Shown: in pieces, positions 1-10,074 of the stretch
Layout: every line of letters starts with the position of its first letter
Position numbering within the stretch: position 1 is the first letter of the stretch
NCBI GenBank assembly: GCA_023634235.1
Contig: JAMKCF010000015.1
Coordinates: 2,147,698-2,211,697 of the forward strand
DNA from: Pisaster brevispinus
Lineage: Eukaryota; Echinodermata; Asteroidea; Forcipulatida; Asteriidae
Reading direction: 5' to 3'
DNA: 64,000 bases
Notes under the pieces: model-generated
Database searches by the model: none
Seen by the model: the letters and a program-made list of their open reading frames with translations, nothing else
Told to the model about the DNA's origin: nothing
Program-made: the position numbers and the translations under genes

Positions 1-177
1 TTTGTGTCAACGTTGGCTTGTTAAAAACAATTTAATGTTTCAGTTGTACCTTGAGAATAATTATTTTACGATCTTTTCGTGAATCCACGGACGTATAATG
101 CACACAATGAAAGTTGATCCGGTCGGCTGTCCCAAGATGCATTGGTGTGAATGCTGGGGAAAGTGTTGGCGTTCGAT

Positions 178-883
178 TAAGGGACCTTGTCAAAACTAAT
201 CCCGGACAGCCATCGGACGGCACCGGTCCAGGACCAGGTTTCTCGTCCCATGTTGAATTCCCTTGTAGTGATTACTTCATCGGATGGGCCATGGGATGAG
301 TTCACAGCGACTGGCCTTCACCAGAGATGGTTTGTTTACAAACCACAGGGTCTTTAGATCGCTATCTACTGGAAAACCAGCAGGGGGTCTCCTAAGGGCA
401 GGTTTTCGGTTTCACGGTTAGGCCTCAATGACCCTGAGTATTTTCTAAAGACAAATATCATAGATGATCATTTGATGCTTACATTCCATTTGTTTAATTA
501 TTAACTGTTAACCTAAAAATTTAAGAATGGAGGAAGGGAACACAAGCAACGATTTACACGAACTTGGCTAGTAATTTTGTCTATTTAAAAAAACAATGGA
601 TTAAAAACTCCACCACACTATAGTGACCTCCAAACGGTCAGACCAGACTCCTCCAAACTGCAAACCACAAGTTTGTTTATATTAGTGTTTAATCAGCCAG
701 TGAAACCGCAGAGCACTTTGTGGGGTGCCTTGGGTACTGTGCATCGGACGGGAGGATACTGTTCAGCGTGTGAATTATCACCTCATTGGAACTCCCATCC
801 GATGGCCCGTCCAACAAAAATTTGACATGGGATGAACCTTGTCCGATGGTCTGTCCAGGATTAATTTTGACAAGACCCCTAAC
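178..883. mobile_element. Non-autonomous DNA element with about 40-bp terminal inverted repeats
   Basis: The left end (178-217) contains CTTGTCAAAACTAATCCC and CCATCGGAC. The right end (841-883) is its near-perfect reverse complement (GTCCGATGG ... TTTGACAAG). Further inverted pieces (GGATGGGCCA and CCGATGGCCC) lie inside, so the whole is foldback-like. There is no transposase frame inside. Confidence 0.65.
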
Positions 884-1393
884 TCATATCAGGGGGGTCG
901 ACCCGGGGAAGCTAATCGAACCCCACCCATAATCACGAAATCTGGACTATTCCATTTCACGGGTCGAAGGTGAGTGAGAATGGTAAAATCCAGATTTCAC
1001 CGAGCGGAGCGAACGAAATGCACTCAATATTTAGTGTTGCATAACTCACACGTCGTTATATCGCAACGAACACAAACAGACACGAATTCAAATCCATCCC
1101 ACACTCTAAAAATCGATTTAAGTAAACCTTTTAAACAGCCATTAGTGTGAGTGGGCACGTGCGATGAGTTATTTACGTATTCGGGCTCTTTATAGAAGAG
1201 GCTATTTTGATCATTAAGATAAACAATATCACATAACATTATGTTTAAGACAGCACCAGGAGTAGTGTTGGTTGGAGCATGGTTGGAGGGGGGGGGGGCA
1301 GTGGAAGGCCAGGGTTGATAAGACTGTTTGGTCTCGTGACGGTAGAGTTACTTGTTTGTGCTGATGGGACTTCATTCTAACGCTCTATTTTCT

Positions 1394-1430
1394 CCCCCCC
1401 CCCCCTCTCTCTCTCTCTCTCTCCCCCCCG
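1394..1430. repeat. C-run and (CT)n microsatellite at an exon acceptor
   Basis: A run of C followed by CT dinucleotides directly precedes the acceptor of the first visible GST copy 1 exon. It may serve as an over-long polypyrimidine tract. Confidence 0.8.
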
Positions 1431-1444
1431 TGGTTCTCTCGCAG

Positions 1445-3018
1445 ATTTGGTTGGGGCCAACAACTGGGAGAGCGCACTGGTCGAAGTGGTGGGAGAAATG
1501 TTAGGTGACCTCATGAAACCACTCACCGAAAAAGTTTTATTCGAAAAGGACGAAGCCAAAAAGGTACCTTACTATGAAAGTTTGATGTATATACAAAATA
1601 TTGACTGCTTCGGGTGCTAGGGTTAAATCTACGACTCCCGCGGGTGACTCTCTCCGCGTTGTATTTTCCCGAGATGAAGCGGAGTGAGAATAGAGACCGC
1701 TCTGGAGATCACCAAAGGAGTCGTAGTTTTTAACCACATCAGTTATAATAATGTTTTTATAGCCCCTCTTACATGTTGCTATGGGTAAAGTACAATTGGT
1801 TGCTACGGGTATAGTAGGACTACATTGTATAGCGCGTTGGGTACGCGCGGCTTTCTGGTAAAAGTAAGACGCATCACGTGACACACTCTAAACCAATCAG
1901 AAGACAGAATCCTTGTAAGGGGCGTATACACTCGACCCTTTCAATCACAACCGACTTCGCTACTTTTTTTTCCACCATGGTAGCTGGGTTCGTCAATAAA
2001 ATGAGTTGAATTATAGTCTTTGAATTTTACAGGCTGAAAGTTCCAAGAAGTATTTCGAAGAGACAGCACCCCCAATGTTGCAAAGGCTGGAAGCAAGGTT
2101 GAAGACAAACAAAGGTGGAGATGGTTTTTTTGTTGGCGACAAGGTGAGTCAAAGCCTTTTTTATGGCATAAAGCCTAAGAATTTTCAATATTTCTTAAAT
2201 TAATCTTAAGGACTTGCAAGTGTCGACACAGTGATTGCTAATACTCACAAAACAAAAGCGAATAATTTAGCGAGAGGCATAAGATCCTGATGACGTCACT
2301 TTTGCTCAAAATACCCGGCTGTCAGCCACACATTTTTACCACTGTGCCGCCAAGTTCGCACAAAGCATTCGCAGGAAGTACGAACGCGATCACAGCTTCA
2401 CCACCGCGCCGAACTGCTCTAGTTGTAGTCAGTGTATGCGAGTAGACCTTACGCATTGATCTCTATATTAAATTGAGAGATCAATGACCAATATACTAGG
2501 GATCAGTATAATTGAGATCAATGACCTTATGCATATGACGTCATTTGAGTGGGGCGCCCTCACCTAGAGGTCAAAAGGACGTTGTTCATTGGCCAGCCGT
2601 GTGGGCCGCGCGTACCGTACACATCTGTGCTTTTTCCATTGGTTCAATCATCGACTAACCTCTAAGATGGCGGCTGTATGACGTCAATGCATAAGGTCTG
2701 TAAGCTTTTTGGACGTGTACGCGAGCGTCTGTGAGTGAAATCAGTGGGGCAGTCATGCTATACCACAAGAGTTACCGTCAGACAGGATTGACTGACTTGC
2801 AAGTAATGTTTGTTTACTAGCTTGTTTATTTGTTTGTTGTTTTGCCTGTCCAGATCTCCCTCGCAGACATTGGGTTCTACACTAGCATGGACTACGTATT
2901 GAAAATGAAACCGACGGCCCTTGACGAGTGCCCAAAGCTGAAAGCTCTAAGAGGTCGCTTTGCTGCTGTCAAGAATGTGGCTACGTACCTTGAAAAACGC
3001 CCCGAAACAAGCATATAG
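1445..3018 (+). CDS. Sigma-class glutathione S-transferase, copy 1 (5' exons outside window)
   Basis: This is the 3' part of a cytosolic GST of the sigma / haematopoietic prostaglandin D synthase type, which conjugates glutathione to electrophiles or isomerises prostaglandin H2. Three exons are visible: 1445-1563, 2033-2143 and 2854-3018 (TAG stop at 3016-3018). All have AG/GT borders and phases 1-0-0, identical to the matching exons of the complete copy at 5284-9351. The exons encode the all-alpha C-terminal domain. The last exon begins ISLADIGFYTSMDYV, which holds the S-x-x-D capping box of GST helix 6, and ends in a KRPETSI tail. The thioredoxin-fold exons with the catalytic Tyr were looked for in 1-1444 and not found, so they probably lie upstream of the window. 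An AATAAA signal follows at 3103-3108. The family call is firm; the substrate cannot be read from this part. Confidence 0.88.
1564..2853. other. GST copy 1 introns
   Basis: Introns 1564-2032 and 2144-2853. The first has no clear content besides short imperfect inverted pieces near 1640-1720. The second contains the MITE at 2523-2698 and a short AGAGATCAATG palindrome around 2460-2520. Confidence 0.6.
2523..2698. mobile_element. MITE with GACCTTATGCAT terminal inverted repeats
   Basis: The left end GACCTTATGCATATGACGTC is mirrored by a right end whose reverse complement is GACCTTATGCATTGACGTCA. The 176-bp element lies in a GST copy 1 intron. A diverged copy in the opposite orientation is at 20907-21068. 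Confidence 0.7.
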
Positions 3019-3102
3019 ATTGTGACGTCATAACAACGAATATCTTCTTCAAATCTGTCTTTTGATTCCTTTTACAAAATGAAAAAAAAAACCACCCCAA
3101 CA

Positions 3103-3108
3103 AATAAA
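3103..3108 (+). promoter_or_regulatory. Polyadenylation signal of GST copy 1
   Basis: AATAAA lies 85 bases after the stop codon, in an A-rich stretch with a second overlapping AATAAA. No other candidate is closer. Confidence 0.5.
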
Positions 3109-4371
3109 AATAAAAGTAAAATCATTTTTATCTGAGCACAGTCGGTTTTTCAATGCATACGCATTCAAATGTTTAATTTATAAGGGGCAATGTTTGTATG
3201 TGAATATTTATTTCCACTGAAATGTTCATCAATAAGAAATCAACTTATTCTTAAAAAAAAAATGCAGAGAATTCTCATTCCTGATATCCCAAATCATAAA
3301 CCACTAACGCAAAGGAAGAATTTTACTGATATGAGTAGTGTTGTCATATAGTTGTTTATGGTTCCAACGGACTATCAACATTGTTTGTCCATTGAACTTA
3401 TTGTGGAATTCATAATCTGTAGCAGTATAATAAATCATTAATATTGTTGATTTTCCAGGATTCACTTTAGTTTGAATTGTTTTTGTTTTGGGTTTGGGTT
3501 TTCAATGCAAACTGAAAGCTCTATGCATGAGTAAGTATTAGGCATTGGGCTGGAAACGAAACTAAAGGTTTTCCCGTGTACTGACAAGAGTTGCGTATAC
3601 GGAAATCGTGTCGCACGATTTTCAATTCCTTGCCAATAATTAAACAGCGTCAAGATTTCCTCTCGAACAGATTTAAAAACAAACATGATTGTCACTTTAT
3701 GGTTGAAATTTAAGTCAGTTTCTCTAAAACCACAGAGCATCCCCCTTTTCAAGCATGAACGTATAAGGTTTTCAACCTCCCGTTTTAAAATGGTCGTTGC
3801 CCAGTTTGCGTGACTATAATCGTGTTGATGCTTCTAAACAATTAACAGGAGCGCAATGTCATCTTGGGTTTTTGTTGGGTTTTTTTTGGGGGTGGGGGTT
3901 TGTAGCCCCCCCTTTTTCAAGTGAAAGCTCAGCATTTTTCTGAAGTTATTTATTACTTCAGGAAAAAATGCTGAGTTGTCGCTTTTCGTATACGAAAAGG
4001 TGTAATTGTAACTTGGTGCCGTGCGTGATTTTATTTTGCGCCGTATAGCCCCAAAAGACATCTATGCCTCGTGGACCTAAAGCGGTACATCTATACAGGT
4101 CAGTCGATCAGCAACAGAAGACGGACATAGGGTTAACAATTTAATAAAACTCACTCAAAATCAGCTAAAATGCCTCGATAATATACTTTGCCAAAGTGGA
4201 AGAGGTATATGGCTGAGGTATTAAGCCGGGTGGTGTTCGCGACTGCTGGGGGTGGATTTGGAACCGTCTCGGCTCTGTTTTTCACCGTGAGTCAAATAAT
4301 ACTCAGACTGAAATGGTTATGGCGTGAATGTTAATAGCAAACCCGTACAGTGTAATTATACCCCCCCCCCC

Positions 4372-4398
4372 AACACACACACACACACACACACACAC
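4372..4398. repeat. (CA)n microsatellite
   Basis: Alternating ACAC run after a C homopolymer; it makes a Thr-His frame that is not a gene. Confidence 0.9.
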
Positions 4399-5134
4399 AA
4401 CCTTACCGATCCGGTTTGTGGGGTACTGCTATTGTTGTTCTTATGTTCCTTTTTCTAAAGAATTCCCTTGTGGGGCCCTATTGTTCCTATTGAAATTGCC
4501 TTGTGGGGTCCATTGTTCCATTGTTAAAAGTACCCCATAAGTTGGCATGTGTAAGGGCACACACACACACACAGGTACAGCACTCCTATACGTTAGAGGA
4601 CACCTATTGTACTTTCTGTTGTTCCTGGAGTATTGAAGCAATACCCATTGGTTTTGTACACAAATGACTAGTGAGGACACCTAAAAACAAAGAACCGACT
4701 AGTGAGGACCTATTGTCCCTATTGTAAAATGTCCTCGGAGGGTTGGCAATACACACCACACATTCTTTGATTTAACTAATTCAGGCCGCTGGGTAGTCAG
4801 AATGCTGGACTTTGGTCGGTCTAATAAAAAAAAAATAAAAAAAAATAAGAAATCAAAGAAAAACATACGTACAACGAAAAGAAGCAAAGAGGTCTAGACA
4901 GTTATTTTAAAGTTTTTAATTATCCTAATGGGTTGTTAATGTTAGACTTTTCTATGTAGGACCCGAACTTCTGGATTCGTGCGACTGATCAATTTTAAAC
5001 AAACAGACAATTCTTTCATGTACATGTACATAATATTCTCCGGATCAAACACGCAGACTTTCATGATTGTACTAATCGCCTCATGGATTTCTGAAGAACG
5101 ATAATCAAAGGTTATAGTTATTGAAGCTTCAACC

Positions 5135-5158
5135 ATTACGTCACAGCCCTTATTTAAA
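5135..5158 (+). promoter_or_regulatory. Possible core promoter of GST copy 2
   Basis: A CRE/ATF-like ATTACGTCA (5135-5143) is followed at 5151-5158 by a TATA-like TATTTAAA, about 125 bases before the start codon of GST copy 2. The spacing would give a 5' UTR of roughly 100 bases. This is inferred from motif and position only. Confidence 0.3.
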
Positions 5159-5283
5159 CAATAACTCAGCAGTTTTTAGACTAACCCAGCAATCAATCCA
5201 GCACACGCGATCAGAGAGGACCGACTTCGTATTTCAGCCTTCTCAAAAAACAACAACGAAAACCCCACATAGAAACCATCATC

Positions 5284-8200
5284 ATGCCTTCTTTCAAACT
5301 GATGTATTTCGACACGAGGGGAAGGGCTGAGTGCATCCGTATGTTGTTCGCCACTGGTGGGGTGGCATTTGAAGACGTGCGAGTCAAGAAAGAGGACTGG
5401 CCGGCACTTAAGCCAAGTGAGTAACCAGTAAGACTTTTGCTGTATTTAAAAAGATGTCAAAGTGTTTGCGATTCGATCGATCGATCAGAGTGGCATGTCA
5501 AACTCGGGATGGGGGGGGGGGGGGCGGTTCAGACATTTTGATCTCAATCAGGTGGCCTGGTTTCCCCTTTACTCTGCACAGCCGTTTTTAAGATAAACCG
5601 TGGAGGGCGTTGGTGTTCTCGAGCACATTACTTCACCTCAACAATCAACTACTGAGACTAGCTGATCAATCCACTCAATCCAATCACTCTTTGTTATGTT
5701 GCTAATAATTGTGTCATATAATAGGACCGTGAAAAGAACAATAATTGCGAAACCGTTTGAAAACATCGGTGCAATACATAATATATAAAAGTACCAGTCA
5801 CAGTGGCACTTGAATGTCGCCAACAGATTTGCCTACTCTATGTTTTTTTCCTTTTGAATTTTAATTTTGGAAATCAACAAACTCTTGTTAAATAATAACA
5901 GACTCCGAGCTCCTCTCATTTCGTAGTGGTTTTTGTCATTTTGGCCACAAACAAACATTAGTGATCAATCCGCGTCAGTTTGGCTCTCTGTTTTGTTGAT
6001 ATTGTAAAAAGCATTTAAACACATTATAAGTGTACAATACTATGTTGAAGAGCACCAGTCACAGTGACATGTTAATGTCGCCATCAGATCTGCCTATACT
6101 CTGGTTATTTCATGTTGATAAAACTATCATGGAAATCAATATAACCGACGCTTCGAGCTCTTCTCATCTCGGAGGGGTTTTCGCCTTTATACCATAAATC
6201 ACAAATAATTCAATCATTTGTTTAGACCACTAGATTCCTGTGGAAACAGGACCGCCAGGTTGAGCACATTATACACAGCAGCGGCTTAATGACACAGTGA
6301 ACCATTATCCAAGTTCGCTGCCCCGCCCACTTCAGCCCCTCAAAATGCAAGTCATTTTCCAGCCACTGTGATCCGATGGAATTTGTACTGTACCAACCCA
6401 ACCAAGTCAACAAACGATTACGTAATCGCAATATGGACCACTTAGTTAAGTAAATAAACTATGGATCAAGCTCGGTATCTGCAGGATTAACCAAAAAAAG
6501 TTAAGGTATTTTAAAGGATTAGTAGGGATAAAAAATATATATTAATTTTAGTCTGAAAGCTTACTGTTTATGACGTTCATTATACTGAAACCGTTTTGTC
6601 CTGTGAAATGTTTCCCTCTGAATGCAGTCATATTCATTCAAGCGAACTGTATCTGGAAACCTAAAAAAACCAGCTGAATACGATTGTTACAACCAAAATT
6701 AAAAGAACAATAAGTTAACAAGCTGAAAATTGTGCATGTTTTTTCCCCCACTATTTTCTCCTAACTCACACAACGGATTTAGCCCAAATTTTCACAGGTT
6801 TGTTATTTCATGTATACAGGCCTAAGGTTGATCACATAAAACATGAACAGTGTCTCCGACTATTTGTCGGCTCTACCTGTATAGCACCGTTAAATTACAA
6901 TGCTGATTATGTACCTTTTACCTAAAAGCAAACAAACAAACAAACACCCCAACAAACCTCCAAAACAAACAAACACCCCAACACCCCAGCAAACAAACAA
7001 ACAAACAAAACAAAACAATACAACACTCAACAAACAAAACAACCACAACAACTCAGGTAAGAAATAATTATCCACAAACATCCCATCGAAAAAAAAAAAA
7101 ATTAACACTCCACGCATGTTACTTTCCTCCAGAGATGCCCCTAGGTGCACTGCCAGTCCTCGAAGTTGACGGGAAGAAACTCCCAGAGACCAGAGCTATT
7201 CAGTACTTCGTGGCAAAGGAATGCGGTAAGTGTGAGAGTTATTCTCAATAGACCTTTATCATGGTGCGGCCATCTTGATTTTCTCCTATTCAGCTCAATG
7301 TAACCAAACCGAGGCTGGAAGGAAAAATAATCTGGTACCTTTTTTGTACAGTGAATATTAGCATCCAATACTGTTACTGGATACAGGGAACATGACCAAG
7401 ATGGCGGCAGCATGATAAAGGTCTATTAACTGCTAGCTGCACGAGCTTATGGTGGCGCCCTTCCTTTTCGAAATAAACTTGCTAATTAATTTAACATTAC
7501 TAATTATTAATAAGTGCAGTTAGTTTCGTAAGTGTTTGAGCTGTTATGCCGTCACCAGAATGTGATATTTCCACTTTCCACAATTCTCGTTGCTTCTCAA
7601 CTTTTCTCGTCTTTTCTAGAGCTTTACGGGGCGAATGCATGGGAAGCCGCGTGGATCGATGTGGTCGGGGAGTTACTGTTTGACCTCACGAAACCAATGG
7701 TTGAAACTGTCGCATTCGAAAAGGACGAGAAAAAGAAGGTATTTACAGCCATGTACCAGACACCCACGCACCCTCTTGACAAATCCAGTCACTGTGCATC
7801 GTCCCCATTAGCCACGCCTTTCATCCAAACCAATCCACTGCTCCCTCTTACCCTAATTATTTCTCGTCTTGATTTACCCTTTTTATCCCACTTGTCTTAC
7901 CCTTTTTATCCTACTTGTCTTACCCTTTTTATCCCACTTCTCTTACCCTTTTATCCCACTTCTCTTACCCTTTCTTATCCCACTTGTCTTACCCTTTCTT
8001 ACTGTCCTACCCTTTCTTATCCCACTTGTCTTACCCTTTCGTATTCCACTCGTCTTACCCTTTCTTATCCCACTGTAACGATTGCTCTCCTTCAATACCC
8101 GCACACATTGCTAATTTCCGTACTCACCCCCCCCCACCCCACCCCACCCCCAATCCCTGCTCCTGTAGTTTATCCAGCTATTAGTGATAGTATTACCCTT

Positions 8201-9351
8201 CCAATGTTTGTGGGTGCTTTATTTCGCGACCAAAACAAACCAGAATTGTCTTAACTGTCTTCCTCATCATGGTTTTAATTTGGCTTTCCATTGATTTCAA
8301 TATTTTTCAGATGGAAAACGCAATTAAGTACTACACCGTAACAGCGCCCCCAATATTGGAGACATTGGAAGGCGGGCTGAAGAGACACAAAAATGGCGAC
8401 GAATTCTTTGTAGGCGACAAGGCAAGTTACAAAATAAGGCCGTGTCCGAAACGGCGACTTCGGCTACATCTACGGCTAGGTCGCGCGCGTCTGCCTATTC
8501 TTCAACACTGGCAGACGCGCTGATCTAGCTGTAGCTGTAGCCGAAGTTGCCGTTTCGGACACGGCCTAATACATCTATAAACACATCAACGCCACGGCCA
8601 CGAATAAGATCATTGAAGATTTAATTGGCAACAATCATCAATTCACGGAATGATGTTTTTCCCTAAAGACCTACTCAAAAACGGCAAGTTATTGATCTTT
8701 GCTGAAACTCATATTATAGAAATGTTTTCAACCAATAAGAAAAAAACTGAGTTCTTTAAACTTAATTGTGTAAAAAAAAAAAGATCATTTTGAATACTTC
8801 TCTCCGGTGCTTTTCAGAAAGATTCGCAATTAAAAGCCCTTTACGTCACCACTCATGTTACGTCGGAATAATGTGTGAGCACCGTTTTGTCCATCACACA
8901 TGCCGTCAAAGCATTGTCATTTTGATGCACGCCGTCAACGGCAGAAGTGTTTCTAGTTTTTCATAACCTTGACGTTGGGGCTTAATTTTTTAATCGAAAA
9001 TTTCTGAACTGTACCAACTATCTAAATCACATTATAAACGAGTTTAAAAAGCATCCCCGTAAAAAGAAATCACCCAAGAACCTGTTTAAACATAAAATGT
9101 CTCGGATGTCAAGTCAAAAAAGACAGCACATTTTCAACTACCACTAGCTGTTTTTCTTAAAATAACTTCGTATTTTCTTCTAGATCTCTTTGGCAGACAT
9201 CAGCTTCCTTAGTTGCATGGACTGGTTTCTCGCCAAGGGCCAAGAGGCGGCTTTGGACAAGTACCCCAAACTGAAGGCTCTGAAAGCACGTGTTGCATCG
9301 AATAAGAACCTCGCTGCGTACTTGGCAAAACGTCCCCCAAGTGACATGTAA
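5284..9351 (+). CDS. Sigma-class glutathione S-transferase, copy 2 (HPGDS-like), complete
   Basis: Five exons, 5284-5416, 7133-7225, 7620-7738, 8311-8421 and 9184-9351, join in frame to a 207-residue protein, the usual length for a sigma-class GST. The start MPSFKLMYF puts the catalytic Tyr at residue 8. Arg14, Trp39 and Lys43, which contact glutathione in HPGDS, are present. The LPVLEVDG loop before the cis-Pro strand lies at about 51-58. The usual Gln-Ser pair at 63-64 of HPGDS reads Glu-Thr here. The C-terminal domain carries the SLAD capping box and ends KRPPSDM. The protein is expected to be a cytosolic dimer that conjugates glutathione; prostaglandin synthesis is possible but not shown. 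All introns are GT-AG except intron 4, whose donor is GC (8422-8423). The matching exon phases show it arose with the upstream copy by tandem duplication. Confidence 0.93.
6590..6890. repeat. Dispersed repeat, related in inverse orientation to 16330-17535 pieces
   Basis: Shares blocks such as the reverse complements of TAGAGCTGACAAA, GATTTGGGCTAAATCC and GCATTTCAGAGGGAAA with pieces at 16337-16400, 16755-16830 and 17330-17535 in GBF1 intron 2. It is of unknown type and lacks a coding frame. Confidence 0.5.
6926..7030. repeat. (CAAA)n-rich simple repeat
   Basis: Interrupted CAAA units; the complementary strand yields a Phe/Cys/Val-rich spurious frame. Confidence 0.85.
7249..7425. mobile_element. 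MITE with TAGACCTTTATCATG terminal inverted repeats
   Basis: Left end TAGACCTTTATCATG then GGCCATCTTG; right end CAAGATGGC ... CATGATAAAGGTCTA. The ends match over about 30 bases. It fills much of GST copy 2 intron 2 (7226-7619). A truncated relative is at 43737-43830. Confidence 0.8.
7739..8310. other. GST copy 2 intron 3
   Basis: Dominated by the TACCCTTT-type minisatellite at 7868-8074 and a C-rich run at 8124-8150. The exon 3 frame stays open through it by chance, making a 240-codon frame. Confidence 0.8.
7868..8074. repeat. Minisatellite, about 23-bp unit
   Basis: About nine imperfect units of the form CTTACCCTTTTTATCCCACTT in tandem, with length changes in the T-run. It is intronic. 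Confidence 0.9.
8422..9183. other. GST copy 2 intron 4 (GC-AG)
   Basis: Begins GCAAGT directly after the GDK codons and ends TTCTAG. It holds the foldback element 8437-8567; the rest is A/T-rich with nothing recognised. Confidence 0.75.
8437..8567. mobile_element. Foldback MITE with AGGCCGTGTCCGAAACGGC ends
   Basis: The two halves are reverse complements over about 45 bases each, from AGGCCGTGTCCGAAACGGC through TTCGGCTACA to CGCGTCTGCC. A short loop lies near 8498-8510, and the element is flanked by TA. It has the form of a MITE. Confidence 0.82.
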
Positions 9352-10074
9352 AGACGAGAGAATCGACCCCAAAAATTATTAATATCCAAAACATTACGGT
9401 ATTCAGTTGGAGCCCACCTGCCCACCCAAAAAAAACCCGCCCTGCCTGTGCTGAAAAGCGCCGTCTGTCTCTTGGTGGCTGTTGCCAGGCCAGGGGTTGG
9501 CTGTTGCTGAGATGAGACTCACCACGCTATTATGTTTTGAACCCCAACCTTCCCTTAGCAACAATCTTAGCAACAGCCACAGCCACAGATTCCAACAGGG
9601 GCCTAGGCTCTATTTTTATGTAACATGTATGATGCAACACTTATTATACACATTGAATATTCGTTGGTTTGATTTCAAAGTTCATTTTGCTTTTCCCTTC
9701 ATCCTTGTGATTGTGATAAACACTCAGTGAATCGCCAAGCCAATAGAGGTTGAAGATCCAGTGTTCACAATGTCACTGTAAGACGAACTCTCTGTCAGAG
9801 AAAAGATAATTAAAGGTAGAATCTAAGAGTATCTGAAGATTGTATATCTTTTTTCTCAATTAGTAAGAAATCATATCATGACAACCATTGTAAGTTTAAA
9901 ATCCTGGATGAATGGTGTCATCTGTAAGGTTTAAAAACATAACTCAAAGCACTAATAAACATTTTCAGACAATCTTCTCGTTTCAAGTGAAACTCAGAAA
10001 AAAAGCAAATATGGCAAGAACTGTCAGAATGATGCAGAAGGTGGTCCTCTTCCTTAATCTCCTCCTCATCAACA
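9352..10074. other. Convergent spacer between GST copy 2 and the kelch gene
   Basis: Contains both 3' ends. A plus-strand AATAAA lies at 9954-9959. There is a short imperfect inverted repeat of the GTTGCTGAGA / TTAGCAACA type around 9480-9590. No coding signal. Confidence 0.5.

Larger units (their letters stand above)
1..1444. other. Non-coding region 5' of the visible GST copy 1 exons
   Basis: Expected to be an intron of GST copy 1. It holds the 178-883 inverted-repeat element, a short hairpin at about 939-1003 (arms begin GAAATCTGGA), a G-run near 1289 and a C-run plus (CT)n tract at 1394-1430 just before the exon acceptor. No GST exon 1 or 2 was found here. Confidence 0.6.
3019..5283. other. 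Intergenic spacer between the two GST genes
   Basis: Contains the 3' UTR of copy 1, T/G-rich unremarkable sequence to about 4320, a C-run and (CA)n at 4362-4398, a second (CA)n at 4558-4574, and around 4460-4760 several imperfect repeats built on CCTATTGT. The 5' flank of copy 2 follows. No coding signal was seen. Confidence 0.6.
5417..7132. other. GST copy 2 intron 1
   Basis: A 1.7-kb intron with a G-run at 5511-5524, two related blocks near 5770-5840 and 6050-6110 (shared CCAGTCACAGTG and AATGTCGCCA), a dispersed repeat at 6590-6890 and a (CAAA)n tract at 6926-7030. No coding signal. Confidence 0.6.

Noticed and set aside
1537..1884. 115-codon minus-strand frame across GST copy 1 exon and intron
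   Set aside because: It overlaps a real plus-strand exon and extends into non-coding sequence.
4328..4540. Thr/His-rich frame
   Set aside because: Created by the (CA)n microsatellite.
6890..7150. Minus-strand Cys/Val/Phe-rich frame resembling a membrane protein
   Set aside because: It is the complement of the (CAAA)n repeat.
7532..8254. 240-codon open frame covering GST exon 3 and the following intron
   Set aside because: Only 7620-7738 is GST-like. The rest reads through a TACCCTTT minisatellite, and the exon ends at a donor that matches copy 1.
8269..8523. 84-codon frame over GST exon 4
   Set aside because: It runs past the exon into the foldback MITE; the GST part stops at the GC donor.
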